This document shows, piece after piece, positions 14,908 to 22,186 of a stretch of DNA of 22,186 bases. The notes beneath the pieces are model-generated. The model made no database searches. It saw only the letters and a list, made by a program, of their open reading frames with translations, and was not told the DNA's origin. Each line of letters begins with the position of its first letter. Position 1 is the first letter of the stretch. The DNA is from UBA1424 sp041669225 (GTDB taxonomy: Bacteria; Bacillota_I; Bacilli_A; RFN20; CAG-826). The translations under genes and the position numbers were made by a program. Location: positions 1 through 22,186 of the forward strand of contig JBAYBO010000017.1 of NCBI GenBank assembly GCA_041669225.1. Direction: 5' to 3'.

Positions 14908-15212
14908 ATAATCGCATAAACGGTTATTTAGGTCTCGCTAACCGCGCTGGTAAAGCACTGGTTGGCGAAGCTATTACAAAAGTCTGGGTCAAACGCAAAA
15001 TATATTTATTGATTATGGCCGAAGACGCTGTGAGCAAGACGCAGGAAAAACTTGCTAAAATCGCTCGCGAGCAAAATATCACGATTATTTACGCCTTCAG
15101 CAAGGCCGAACTCGGCCATGCCTTAGGCTTTGATGAGGTGTCAACTGTCGCTATTAGCGATAAGGGACTCGCCTCAGCAATCATTAGTGTCATAAAGGAG
15201 GATAACAAATGA
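14904..15212 (+). CDS. ylxQ: YlxQ, L7Ae/L30e-family kink-turn RNA-binding protein
   Basis: This 102-residue protein belongs to the L7Ae/L30e/S12e/Gadd45 family; bacterial YlxQ-type members bind kink-turn RNA, though the physiological target is unclear. Visible features: INGYLGLANRAGKALVGE at the N-terminus (the G-L-A-x-R-A-G-K motif of the group), a core strand LLIMAEDAVSKTQEKLAK, and the C-terminal AISDKGLASAIISVI helix. Its ATG overlaps the rnpM stop, and its TGA stop overlaps the infB start (ATGA). Reading past this TGA would give about 55 unrelated codons inside infB, so TGA is a genuine stop in this organism. The infB ribosome-binding site AAAGGAGG lies inside its last codons. Confidence 0.92.
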   Translation: MNNRINGYLGLANRAGKALVGEAITKVWVKRKIYLLIMAEDAVSKTQEKLAKIAREQNITIIYAFSKAELGHALGFDEVSTVAISDKGLASAIISVIKEDNK

Positions 15213-17041
15213 GAAAAGATAACAAGAAACGTACACGGGTGGCTAACATTCCCGATAGTAATGCGCCGAAAAAAGGTGAAAGCGCCCAAGTTAATAAGGG
15301 TGTCTTTGTCTATAATAAGTGCATGTCCGTCGGCGATCTCGCCAAGCAGTTGGAAGTTAGTTCCTCCGACATAATTAAATATTTATTTTTAAACGGTAAA
15401 GTTATTACGATTAATCAAACGTTAGACGATGAAGCAATTGGAACCATCTGTTTGCAGTTCGGTTTTGATTTCCGTAAGGAAAAAGAAGTGAGTGCTGAAA
15501 ATTTCGAAGAACTTGAAATCGTCGACGATCCGAAAGATTTAAAGCCTCGTCCACCAGTTGTAACAATTATGGGTCACGTCGACCACGGCAAAACAACCTT
15601 AATTGACGCGATTCGTTCTTCACACGTTGTTGACACCGAAGTCGGCGGTATTTCGCAAGCTATCGGTGCTTATCAAAAAGATATTAAAGGACAGAAGATT
15701 ACTTTTATCGACACACCAGGGCACGAAGCCTTTACAGCCATGCGTTCACGCGGGGCCTCGATTACCGACATTGTCGTTTTAGTCGTTGCTGCCGATGATG
15801 GCGTCATGCCACAAACCAAAGAAGCGATTAATCATGCCCGGGCTGCAGATGTGCCGATTATTGTCGCTATCAATAAAATTGATAAACCAGGAGCTGATCC
15901 AAAGCGTGTTCGTAATGATCTCGTTGCTTATGACATCGTACCCGAAGAATTTGGCGGAGAAAATATCTTTGTGGAAATATCCGCGAAAAAAGGTGTTGGT
16001 ATCGAAACTTTATTAGAAAATATTATTCTCGTCGCCGAAATGCAAGAACTGAAGGCCAACCCAAGACGTTATGCTCTGGGCACGGTCATCGAAGCCAATC
16101 TTGATAAGGGCGAAGGTCCAAAAGCTACTTTACTCGTGCAAAATGGAACGCTCAATTTTCAAGACTATGTCGTTGTTGGTTCCGCCTATGGAAAAATTCG
16201 GAGAATGGCTAACGAGCATAAAAAGATTTTAAAATCGGCCGGACCATCAACTCCAGTCAGTGTTATCGGTTTAAGTGAAGTACCAAATGCCGGTGATCAC
16301 TTCATGGCTTTTCCAAATGAAAAGCAAGCTCGGGAAATTGCCAGCAAACGCCGTCTTGTTAAAGAAACAGAAGGCCGCGGTGGTAGTTCAGCTGCATCGC
16401 TTGATGATTTATTTAACCGAATTCACGAAGGCGAAGTCGAAAACATTAACGTGATTATTAAAGCCGACACGACTGGTTCAGCCGAAGCAATTAAAGGTGC
16501 TTTGGAAAAACTTGAAACCGAAGGCGTCAAAGTTAATATTATCGGAGCGACTGCCGGAGCCATCACTGAAAGTGATATTCTCTTAGCCAGTGCATCGCAT
16601 GCAATTGTATATGGCTTTAATGTCCGTCCCAATGCTTTAGTAAAAGCTAAGGCTGACGAAGAAAGCGTCGAAATTCGTTTACATCGGATTATTTATGCTT
16701 TAATCGAAGAGATGGAAGCGGCGATGCGTGGTATGTTAAAAATTCAAATGGTCGAAAAGATTACTGGAACCGCCGAAGTTCGCGTGATTTATAAAGCATC
16801 CAAGCTCGGCACGATTGCCGGTTCTTATGTCACTAGCGGAACACTTAAAAACGGCCAAGATGTTCGTTTAATTCGCGATGGAGTCGTCGTCTATGAAGGT
16901 AAAATATCTTCAATGAAACGTTATAAAGAAGATATCAAAATCGCTCGTGAAGGATTTGAATGTGGAATCGTTTTAGAAGACTTCAACGATCAAAAAGAAC
17001 AAGATATTGTCGAAGCCTTTGAAATGGTGGAGAAAAAATAA
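15209..17041 (+). CDS. infB: Translation initiation factor IF-2
   Basis: IF2 is the GTPase that brings initiator tRNA to the 30S subunit and promotes subunit joining. The 610-residue protein has a short N-terminal region, an IF2_N domain (about 37-95; SVGDLAKQLEVSSSDIIKYL), the G domain with G1 GHVDHGKT (122-129), G3 DTPGHEAF, G4 NKID and G5 SAK, then domains II, III and the C-terminal fMet-tRNA-binding domain IV (from about 510; GSYVTSGTLKNGQDVRLIRDG). It is near the minimum length for bacterial IF2, lacking the long charged N-terminal extension, as in mycoplasmas. Strong AAAGGAGG about 8 bases before ATG. It overlaps the ylxQ stop by 4 bases. Confidence 0.98.
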   Translation: MRKDNKKRTRVANIPDSNAPKKGESAQVNKGVFVYNKCMSVGDLAKQLEVSSSDIIKYLFLNGKVITINQTLDDEAIGTICLQFGFDFRKEKEVSAENFEELEIVDDPKDLKPRPPVVTIMGHVDHGKTTLIDAIRSSHVVDTEVGGISQAIGAYQKDIKGQKITFIDTPGHEAFTAMRSRGASITDIVVLVVAADDGVMPQTKEAINHARAADVPIIVAINKIDKPGADPKRVRNDLVAYDIVPEEFGGENIFVEISAKKGVGIETLLENIILVAEMQELKANPRRYALGTVIEANLDKGEGPKATLLVQNGTLNFQDYVVVGSAYGKIRRMANEHKKILKSAGPSTPVSVIGLSEVPNAGDHFMAFPNEKQAREIASKRRLVKETEGRGGSSAASLDDLFNRIHEGEVENINVIIKADTTGSAEAIKGALEKLETEGVKVNIIGATAGAITESDILLASASHAIVYGFNVRPNALVKAKADEESVEIRLHRIIYALIEEMEAAMRGMLKIQMVEKITGTAEVRVIYKASKLGTIAGSYVTSGTLKNGQDVRLIRDGVVVYEGKISSMKRYKEDIKIAREGFECGIVLEDFNDQKEQDIVEAFEMVEKK

Positions 17042-17042
17042 C

Positions 17043-17402
17043 ATGGCAAAGCGCACGGAAAGAATTCAAAGCATCATTGCCAAAAATATTTCGGAAATTT
17101 TGCAATTTGAAGTCAAAAACAAGGGCGTCGGTCTCGTCTCCGTTAGCGAGGTTCGCGTTTCAAGTGACTTTTCTTATGCGAAAGTGTATGTTAGTTTTAT
17201 TGGGGCCAAACACCCAAGCGTGAATCTCGAAGCGTTAAATGCTGCGAAAGGATTTGTCCGCAGTTCGCTTGCTTCGAAACTCGACATTCGCAAAGTTCCT
17301 GAATTGACGTTCATCTATGATGACACATTCGAAAAACAAGAGCGAATGGATAGAATTCTGAAACAAGAAGAAGAAGCACTTAATAAATTAAAGGGGAAAT
17401 AA
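17043..17402 (+). CDS. rbfA: Ribosome-binding factor A
   Basis: RbfA is a KH-like 30S maturation factor. The 119-residue product shows the family pattern: MAKRTERIQSIIAKNISEILQ, then VSVSEVRVSSDFSYAKVYVSFIG, and the C-terminal LTFIYDDTFEKQERMDRIL (the family's P-x-L-x-F-x-x-D motif). The start at 17043 follows the infB stop by 1 base, with GGTGGAG inside the last infB codons as ribosome-binding site; a longer upstream frame from 17007 lies within infB and has no support. The ABC transporter ATPase gene begins only 3 bases after the stop. Confidence 0.95.
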   Translation: MAKRTERIQSIIAKNISEILQFEVKNKGVGLVSVSEVRVSSDFSYAKVYVSFIGAKHPSVNLEALNAAKGFVRSSLASKLDIRKVPELTFIYDDTFEKQERMDRILKQEEEALNKLKGK

Positions 17403-17405
17403 ACT

Positions 17406-18335
17406 ATGACAAACGGTGACATCGTCGTCCAGACGAAAGGTCTCACAAAACGTTATGGGAGCACATTAGCTCTCAATAATGTAAACATTACCGTACGACG
17501 CGGAGAAATCTATGGTTTTGTCGGTCGTAACGGGGCAGGAAAGACGACATTGATTCGCGTATTAACTGGCATCGCCAATCCGACCGCCGGATCGTTTATG
17601 CTTTTAGGGGCGGAAACGAAAGCCGAACAAAAAGAAGCCCGTCAGCATCTCGCGGCGATGGTGGAAACGCCAGCCCTATACATGAACATGACCGCGCATG
17701 ATAATCTACGTACGACTTTGATTCTTAAAGGAATTAAAGATGAATCATTAATTGTATCAAGACTAGAAGAAGTTGGCTTAGAAGACGTTATTTATTCAAG
17801 CAAAAAAGCCAAGGATTTTTCTTTGGGTATGAAACAAAGACTTGGCATTGCCATGTCCTTGCTTGGAGATCCCGAACTTTTAATTCTTGATGAGCCAACC
17901 AATGGTCTTGATCCCGAAGGAATTCGGGAAATGCGCGAATTGCTTGTTAATATTAACAAGACGAGAAATATCACGATGATTATCTCTAGTCATATTCTTG
18001 GCGAGTTATCCAAATTAGCGACAACTTTCGGCTTCATTGATAAAGGTAAAATTATCAACGAGATTTCGTCAGAAGATTTGTTTAATAAAGTAAGCAAATC
18101 CGTCGTCATCAAAACCGATGACAACATTAAAGCTTTACAAATTATCAATGAAAAATATCCCGGTAAAGTTAGCAAAGACGATAATGGCTCACTTCACATC
18201 GTCGGTGTCGATAATTCAAGCGAGATTGTTAAACTGCTCGTTCAGTCCGACATCAATGTCTTGAACTTCCGCGAACAAGAAAATGGCCTTGAAGATTACT
18301 TCATTGAATTAATTGGAGGAAATCACCGTGGCTAA
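17406..18335 (+). CDS. ABC transporter ATP-binding protein (BcrA/CcmA-like)
   Basis: The 309-residue protein is a single nucleotide-binding domain with a C-terminal extension, as in ABC-2 type exporters of the bacitracin/lantibiotic-resistance class. Walker A GRNGAGKTT (40-48), signature SLGMKQR, Walker B LLILDEPTNGLDPEG and the H-loop His in IISSHILGEL are all intact. The Q-loop segment reads MVETPALY, typical of the BcrA subgroup. About 100 residues follow the core, ending with the LEDYFIELIG element characteristic of this type. Its stop overlaps the permease start. It is encoded directly behind rbfA, so it should be transcribed with the translation-factor operon. Substrate unknown: peptide antibiotic, lipid or other. 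Confidence 0.93.
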   Translation: MTNGDIVVQTKGLTKRYGSTLALNNVNITVRRGEIYGFVGRNGAGKTTLIRVLTGIANPTAGSFMLLGAETKAEQKEARQHLAAMVETPALYMNMTAHDNLRTTLILKGIKDESLIVSRLEEVGLEDVIYSSKKAKDFSLGMKQRLGIAMSLLGDPELLILDEPTNGLDPEGIREMRELLVNINKTRNITMIISSHILGELSKLATTFGFIDKGKIINEISSEDLFNKVSKSVVIKTDDNIKALQIINEKYPGKVSKDDNGSLHIVGVDNSSEIVKLLVQSDINVLNFREQENGLEDYFIELIGGNHRG

Positions 18336-19191
18336 ACTATTAAAACTTCAATTATTCCGTGCCTTAAAAGATAAAGGCACGATTGTCTTTATGATTATCA
18401 CCCTTGTTCTCGGCGTTTTTTCAATGCTTTTTAACTTCCTGTTGGCTAATAGCCTCGGCCAGGGCAATATTGGTTTACTTGGCAATCTATTCGACACGAA
18501 TGTCTTAATTAATTCGTCCTTCTCTTTATCAAGCACTCCGATGGTTTTGCTTATCATCATGGGCGTTGTCTTGCTTTATAAAGAATCAGGCTGGGGCACA
18601 ATCCGTAATCAGGTCGTGGCTGGCTATTCGAAGATACAAGTATACTTTGCGAACTTCTTAGCTATGCTAATAGTTTTGTTTACGATTTTGTTTACGTACC
18701 AATTAATGACTTTAGGTCTTGGCTATGTGTTTGGTTTTGAACTCGGCATTGCTAATGCGGCGGAGTTTTGGGCCTTTTTAAGAAGCTATAGTTTAAACCT
18801 TCTTATCTTCATTACTGAAGTCGCCTTTATGACTTTTATTTCATTAATGTTTCAAAACATCATCGCCCCGGTTTTCTTGGTTGTTATCGTCCCAATTTTT
18901 GTCGGCGCGATTTTACAAACAGTTGTTCCGATTGTTGTCATAATGAACGAGGCGAGGGCTCCAGAAATTATCGCCGCTTTTGAATATGTTATTTGGTATC
19001 AAAATACAGCTTTAACGATAAGCGGCTTCAGCTACGAAATAACTAGTGGCGTTGGTGGCTTGCTTGGCGCGACGCTTTATGACACCGGTTCTTTGGCTTT
19101 CATTCTTAAAACTATTGGCACGAGCATCGCCTTGAATGGTATTTTCCTTGGTCTAGGAAGTTATATGTTCTCGCGAAAAGATCTTAAGTAG
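18328..19191 (+). CDS. ABC transporter permease (ABC-2 type)
   Basis: The 287-residue product has six hydrophobic segments (about residues 18-40, 70-90, 110-135, 150-172, 178-205 and 255-280) in the arrangement of BcrB/ABC-2 permeases. Hallmarks include the KESGWGTIRNQVVAGYSKIQVYFANFL segment between helices 2 and 3, which in this family is the cytoplasmic coupling region. GTG 18328 is chosen because GGAGG (18315-18319) is then 8 bases upstream; a TTG at 18313 would overlap that site. It overlaps the ATPase gene by 8 bases, so the two are co-translated. It ends with TAG and faces the tRNA-thiolation gene with only 1 base between stops and no terminator. Confidence 0.9.
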   Translation: MAKLLKLQLFRALKDKGTIVFMIITLVLGVFSMLFNFLLANSLGQGNIGLLGNLFDTNVLINSSFSLSSTPMVLLIIMGVVLLYKESGWGTIRNQVVAGYSKIQVYFANFLAMLIVLFTILFTYQLMTLGLGYVFGFELGIANAAEFWAFLRSYSLNLLIFITEVAFMTFISLMFQNIIAPVFLVVIVPIFVGAILQTVVPIVVIMNEARAPEIIAAFEYVIWYQNTALTISGFSYEITSGVGGLLGATLYDTGSLAFILKTIGTSIALNGIFLGLGSYMFSRKDLK

Positions 19192-19192
19192 A

Positions 19193-20386
19193 TTACTTAT
19201 TGCGTTTTATAATCATCATATAGTGGGGGATATTAGCATCTAGATACTCGTCTCCCACTTTTTTAAACCCTAGTTTTTCATAAAAGCCAAGGGCTTGAAT
19301 TTGCGCACCTAACGTAAAGGTCAGAGGATTCGTTTTGCTAAGAAGCATGTTCATTAGAAACGCTAAGGCTTTTTGGGTATAGCCAAATCCTCGATGCTTT
19401 TTTAAAGTGGCAATTCGCGAAAGATGAACGACGTGTGTTTCTTCAAAGTCATAACGAATCGTACCAATCGCTTCATCGTCCTTATAAATAAGGATGTGAT
19501 TTTTTCCTTCATCACTTCCGTCAAATTCATCTTGGGGTGGGACGTTTTGCTCGATTAAAAATACATCAGTGCGAATCTTGGCCATTATCAAAGTGTCTTG
19601 TTTAGTTAAGACAGGTTTTAACGATAAGTTAGTGCCTTCGATTCGATAAGATGTTTCTTTACCCCATATGTCCTCTTGTTCAAAGTTATAAAGCATCGTT
19701 AAGAAATTATCTTTAGCGTCGGGATATTGCTTATAAATTTTTGTTAGTAGGTCTTTAACATCTTGTCTGGTTGTAAAGCCATCACTTGGACACGGACTTT
19801 TCATGACCGGCATCTTTTCTTCCTTAGCGGCCCGGGTAATATCTGATTCACGAGTTAAAATTAATGGTCGAATAAAATCGACATCAGCTTTAGCTAGATG
19901 CATTTTGGGCGAAAAGGTGGCGACTCTTCCGCCATAAATTTCGTTCATAAAGAGCGTCTCGATGGCGTCTTCGGCGTGGTGGGCAAAGGCAACTTTTTGA
20001 TAGCCTAAATCTTTGGCAACTTTATTAATTGCCGCCTTCTTCATTCGTGAGCAAATTGAACATGGAAGATGGGCGCCTTCCTTGGTGTGTTTTTGAAGAA
20101 TCGGATAGACGGTTTTTGAATCGGCAATATGTAATTCTAAGCCCAGAGACTGAACAAATTTCGCTACTTCATTAGGATTAAAATTTGGAAATCCCAAGTC
20201 CAGCATGACCGGCTTTATTTCAAAGTCGCATTGGGCGAATTTGCGATATAGATTTAAGGCATACAATAGGACGAGAGAATCTTTGCCTCCCGATACTCCG
20301 ACGACGATTTTATCACCTTGAGAAATCAGCGAAAAAAGCAGATCGGCATTGCGTAAGGAAGCTAAGACTTTTCTAATCGCGCGCAT
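19193..20386 (-). CDS. TtcA-like tRNA thiolation ATPase fused to a GNAT acetyltransferase domain
   Basis: Residues 1-250 are an N-type ATP pyrophosphatase of the TtcA family, which makes 2-thiocytidine at tRNA position 32: PP-loop SGGKDS (32-37), CxxC at Cys109/Cys112 (PCSICSRMKK), HHAED (136-140) and a third Cys199 (SPCPSDGFTTR). The three Cys match the iron-sulfur ligands of TtcA. Residues about 260-397 are a GNAT domain: IRTDVFLIEQ, the acetyl-CoA loop KKHRGFGYTQKAL and the C-terminal ALGFYEKLGFKKVG. The two parts are in one frame without a stop, so this is a true fusion in the sequence given. AGGGGAAAG precedes the ATG. The target of the acetyltransferase is unknown. It is divergent from truB. 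Confidence 0.85.
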   Translation of the reverse strand: MRAIRKVLASLRNADLLFSLISQGDKIVVGVSGGKDSLVLLYALNLYRKFAQCDFEIKPVMLDLGFPNFNPNEVAKFVQSLGLELHIADSKTVYPILQKHTKEGAHLPCSICSRMKKAAINKVAKDLGYQKVAFAHHAEDAIETLFMNEIYGGRVATFSPKMHLAKADVDFIRPLILTRESDITRAAKEEKMPVMKSPCPSDGFTTRQDVKDLLTKIYKQYPDAKDNFLTMLYNFEQEDIWGKETSYRIEGTNLSLKPVLTKQDTLIMAKIRTDVFLIEQNVPPQDEFDGSDEGKNHILIYKDDEAIGTIRYDFEETHVVHLSRIATLKKHRGFGYTQKALAFLMNMLLSKTNPLTFTLGAQIQALGFYEKLGFKKVGDEYLDANIPHYMMIIKRNK

Positions 20387-20395
20387 TTCTTTCCC

Positions 20396-20412
20396 CTAAC
20401 TAATCAAGTTAG
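20396..20412. promoter_or_regulatory. Inverted repeat in the divergent ttcA-like/truB control region
   Basis: CTAACT (20396-20401), five bases, AGTTAG (20407-20412). It lies between the two genes, directly downstream of the minus-strand -10 box, so it sits at the start of that leader. It could be a binding site for a dimeric regulator or a small RNA hairpin. Confidence 0.3.
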
Positions 20413-20420
20413 ATTATAAT
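20413..20420. promoter_or_regulatory. Overlapping divergent -10 boxes (ATTATAAT)
   Basis: The palindromic ATTATAAT contains TATAAT on the plus strand (20415-20420) and on the minus strand (20413-20418). The plus box lies exactly 7 bases before the preferred truB ATG (20428), giving a leaderless start. The minus box would start the ttcA-like transcript about 20 bases before its ATG, leaving its ribosome-binding site in the leader. Neither has a good -35 box. Confidence 0.5.
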
Positions 20421-20427
20421 GTTTAGG

Positions 20428-21291
20428 ATGGAAAGTGTGAAACAAAATAGCGGAATAATATTAATTGATAAAACAATTGGTCCAACTTCCCGTCAAGTCG
20501 TTAACGGTGTAACCAAGCAATTGATGAGCAAGAAAGTCGGCCATGTCGGAACACTTGATCCTTTTGCTTCGGGCTTATTAATCCTTACTGTTAATCAGGC
20601 GACAAAAATTGGGGCTTATCTTGAGGCACTTGATAAGACTTATATTGCCAAAATAAAGCTCGGAGAAAAAACCGACACCGGCGACTTAACTGGCAAAGTA
20701 ATCGAGAGCAAAGAAACATTAGAAAGCCTTGATTTAGCAAAAATTAATGACGTTTTAGCATTATTTTTAGGAAAAAGAACGCAAATTCCGCCAATGTATA
20801 GTGCGCTTAAACGTGACGGCAAACCCCTTTATAAATACGCTCGCGAAGGCATTGAACTAGAACGCCTTCCCCGCGATATTGAAATATTTGAAATCCAACT
20901 TTTGAGCTTTGGAAATAATGTTATCGAGTTTTCAACACGAGTTAGTAAGGGCACATATCTAAGAACACTTGCTGAAGAAATTGCGGTGGAACTCGGTAGT
21001 GTTGGCCATCTTATTTTCTTACGTCGAACCGCTATCGGTGATTTTAAAATCTCAGATGCGAATAAGTTAGAGGATGTCACCTTTGAAGCGCTAATTCCAA
21101 TTCGCCAAGCCTTGTCGCATATGCCCTTTTTAGAAATTGATGGACAGAGTGTCGTTGATGTCAAAAATGGCAAGCCACTGAATCTTGATAAAACCGAACA
21201 TTTAATCCTACTTATAAATCAAGAAAATGCAATCGCAATATATGAAAAACGCGATGATGGTTTATACTATTCTCGAAGAGGTTTATTTTAA
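20428..21291 (+). CDS. truB: tRNA pseudouridine(55) synthase TruB
   Basis: TruB makes the universal pseudouridine 55 in the tRNA T-loop. The 287-residue product has NSGIILIDKTIGPTS at the start, the catalytic motif GHVGTLDPFASGLL with Asp44, KTYIAKIKLGEKTDTGD, QIPPMYSALKRDGKPLYKYAREG, and VSKGTYLRTLAEEIAVELG. The three candidate starts are ATG 20419, ATG 20428 and GTG 20436. ATG 20419 overlaps the TATAAT box and would lie before the transcript start. ATG 20428 lies 7 bases after TATAAT, the same geometry as at glxK and the XRE gene, so it is preferred; GTG 20436, with AGGA seven bases upstream, cannot be excluded. The ribF frame begins immediately after the TAA. Confidence 0.95.
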   Translation: MESVKQNSGIILIDKTIGPTSRQVVNGVTKQLMSKKVGHVGTLDPFASGLLILTVNQATKIGAYLEALDKTYIAKIKLGEKTDTGDLTGKVIESKETLESLDLAKINDVLALFLGKRTQIPPMYSALKRDGKPLYKYAREGIELERLPRDIEIFEIQLLSFGNNVIEFSTRVSKGTYLRTLAEEIAVELGSVGHLIFLRRTAIGDFKISDANKLEDVTFEALIPIRQALSHMPFLEIDGQSVVDVKNGKPLNLDKTEHLILLINQENAIAIYEKRDDGLYYSRRGLF

Positions 21292-22185
21292 GTGAAAACA
21301 ATCCTGCTCAATCTTGAAAATATTACTCCGTTTAAAAATCCTATCAGCATTTGATTAGGCACTTTTGATGGTGTTCATATCGGCCATCAAAAAGTAATTA
21401 TGAAAGCCGTGCTTGATAGTCCTGGAGAAGTAGCTGTTTTGACTTTTGACACCCCACTAGGAAACGTGATTGACGGACGAAAATCTAAACAGGTTTTAAC
21501 TTCTGTCAGCGATCGCTTTCGAGTTATTCATCGCCTTGGAGCAACATATCTTCTAGTCGTTCATCTAGACAGCGAATTGCTTAAGATGACGGCCGAAGAT
21601 TTTATTGTCAAAGTATTGAAGAAATTAAACGTTGAAAAAGTGTTTGCCGGCGAAGATTATCGCTTTGGTTATAACCAAAGCGGCGACATCAATTTATTGA
21701 GAAAACATTTTGAGGTGACGAGCCTTCCGCTTGTTGATGTTGAACATATCAAAGTTTCGACTAGTCATATCATTAGCTTGTTGAAACAAGGCAAGGTGAC
21801 AAAGGCCAATGAATTACTCGGCCGTAATTATCAGATGCATGGCACGGTTAGTGAGGGGCTTCATAACGGCAAGACGATTGGTTTTCCAACCGCGAACCTT
21901 AAATTGAGTGCGCCTTACGTCATACCGAAGTTTGGTGTCTATAAAACCATTTGTTACATCGATGGTTTTCCGCATCTTTCACTTACCAACGTCGGAATAC
22001 ATCCGACAATTCAGCAACTTGATATACCCTCAATTGAAGTTCATATTCCCCACTATGATGGTAACGATTATGGCAAGACAATGTATTTGGAATTTATTAG
22101 TTTTTTGCGATCGGAAAAACACTTTGTCACTCTTGATGAATTAAGAGCCCAAATCGCTCAAGATATCATCGCGATTAAGCCCTAA
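21292..22185 (+). CDS. ribF: Bifunctional riboflavin kinase/FMN adenylyltransferase RibF, interrupted by an in-frame TGA
   Basis: From GTG 21292, directly after truB, one frame of 297 codons encodes a full-length RibF apart from one TGA at codon 21. RibF phosphorylates riboflavin to FMN and adenylates FMN to FAD. Before the TGA comes VKTILLNLENITPF..., normal for the family; right after it comes LGTFDGVHIGHQKV, the nucleotidyltransferase signature. Downstream all key parts remain: EDYRFGYNQSGD, STSHIISLLKQG, the kinase motif NGKTIGFPTANL, TNVGIHPT and IEVHIPHYDGNDYGK with the kinase Glu. With a standard stop, the only product would be an internal start such as ATG 21400, which lacks the HIGH-type motif, leaving at best the kinase. 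The gene stops with TAA at 22183-22185. Confidence 0.85.
21352..21354 (+). other. In-frame TGA at codon 21 of ribF
   Basis: The codon falls between ...NPISI and LGTFDGVHIGHQ, where relatives carry a small or hydrophobic residue (for example Ala in B. subtilis SVMALGYFDGVH). One base change from TCA, TTA or GGA would produce it. No other gene in the window has an internal stop. Confidence 0.8.
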
Positions 22186-22186
22186 A

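Noticed and set aside
1..22186. Alternative genetic code 4 (TGA = Trp) for the whole window
   Set aside because: ylxQ, rnpM and the gene at 1618 end at TGA, and read-through would give unrelated extensions overlapping other genes.
1..22186. CRISPR arrays, insertion sequences, prophage or origin of replication
   Set aside because: No regularly spaced repeats, transposase or integrase motifs, terminal inverted repeats, or DnaA-box cluster were seen on reading both strands.

Overview
The window is chromosomal DNA of a low-GC Gram-positive bacterium: roughly 40% G+C by eye, strong AAAGGAGG ribosome-binding sites, and the Firmicutes gene order rimP-nusA-ylxR-ylxQ-infB-rbfA. The short 610-residue IF2 and a NusA with a long acidic tail point towards the Mollicutes/Erysipelotrichia side of the Bacillota (my inference). 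TGA acts as a stop in at least three genes, so the standard code applies. No rRNA, tRNA, CRISPR array, transposase or phage gene is visible.

Layout. Positions 1-2256 (plus strand) hold a truncated gene of unknown function, a DJ-1/PfpI-family protein, a VOC-family protein and a small membrane protein; the first part is more AT-rich than the rest. A glycerate kinase (2260-3381, minus) faces them. Positions 3479-9986 hold a large membrane-anchored alpha/beta hydrolase with a polytopic C-terminus, a convergent XRE regulator with a membrane domain, a DegV fatty-acid-binding protein, a small convergent membrane protein, and an operon of a metallophosphoesterase lipoprotein and a membrane protein. 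A secreted endonuclease I with two Ig-like domains and a C-terminal membrane anchor follows (10124-12340).

From 12537 the transcription/translation operon runs without a break: rimP, nusA, rnpM (ylxR), ylxQ, infB, rbfA. It continues into an ABC transporter ATPase/permease pair, an unusual tail for this operon. The rimP leader contains a promoter candidate and three hairpins, one of which can be mutually exclusive with an upstream pairing (an attenuator-like arrangement). A TtcA-like tRNA thiolase fused to a GNAT acetyltransferase lies on the minus strand (19193-20386), divergent from truB-ribF.

Two observations stand out. First, ribF carries an in-frame TGA at codon 21, directly before its nucleotide-binding motif, while the rest of the gene looks intact. 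Second, three genes (glxK, the XRE regulator, truB) share the same start architecture: a TAWAAT -10 box exactly 7 nt before ATG and no useful Shine-Dalgarno sequence, which suggests leaderless mRNAs alongside the strong-SD genes.
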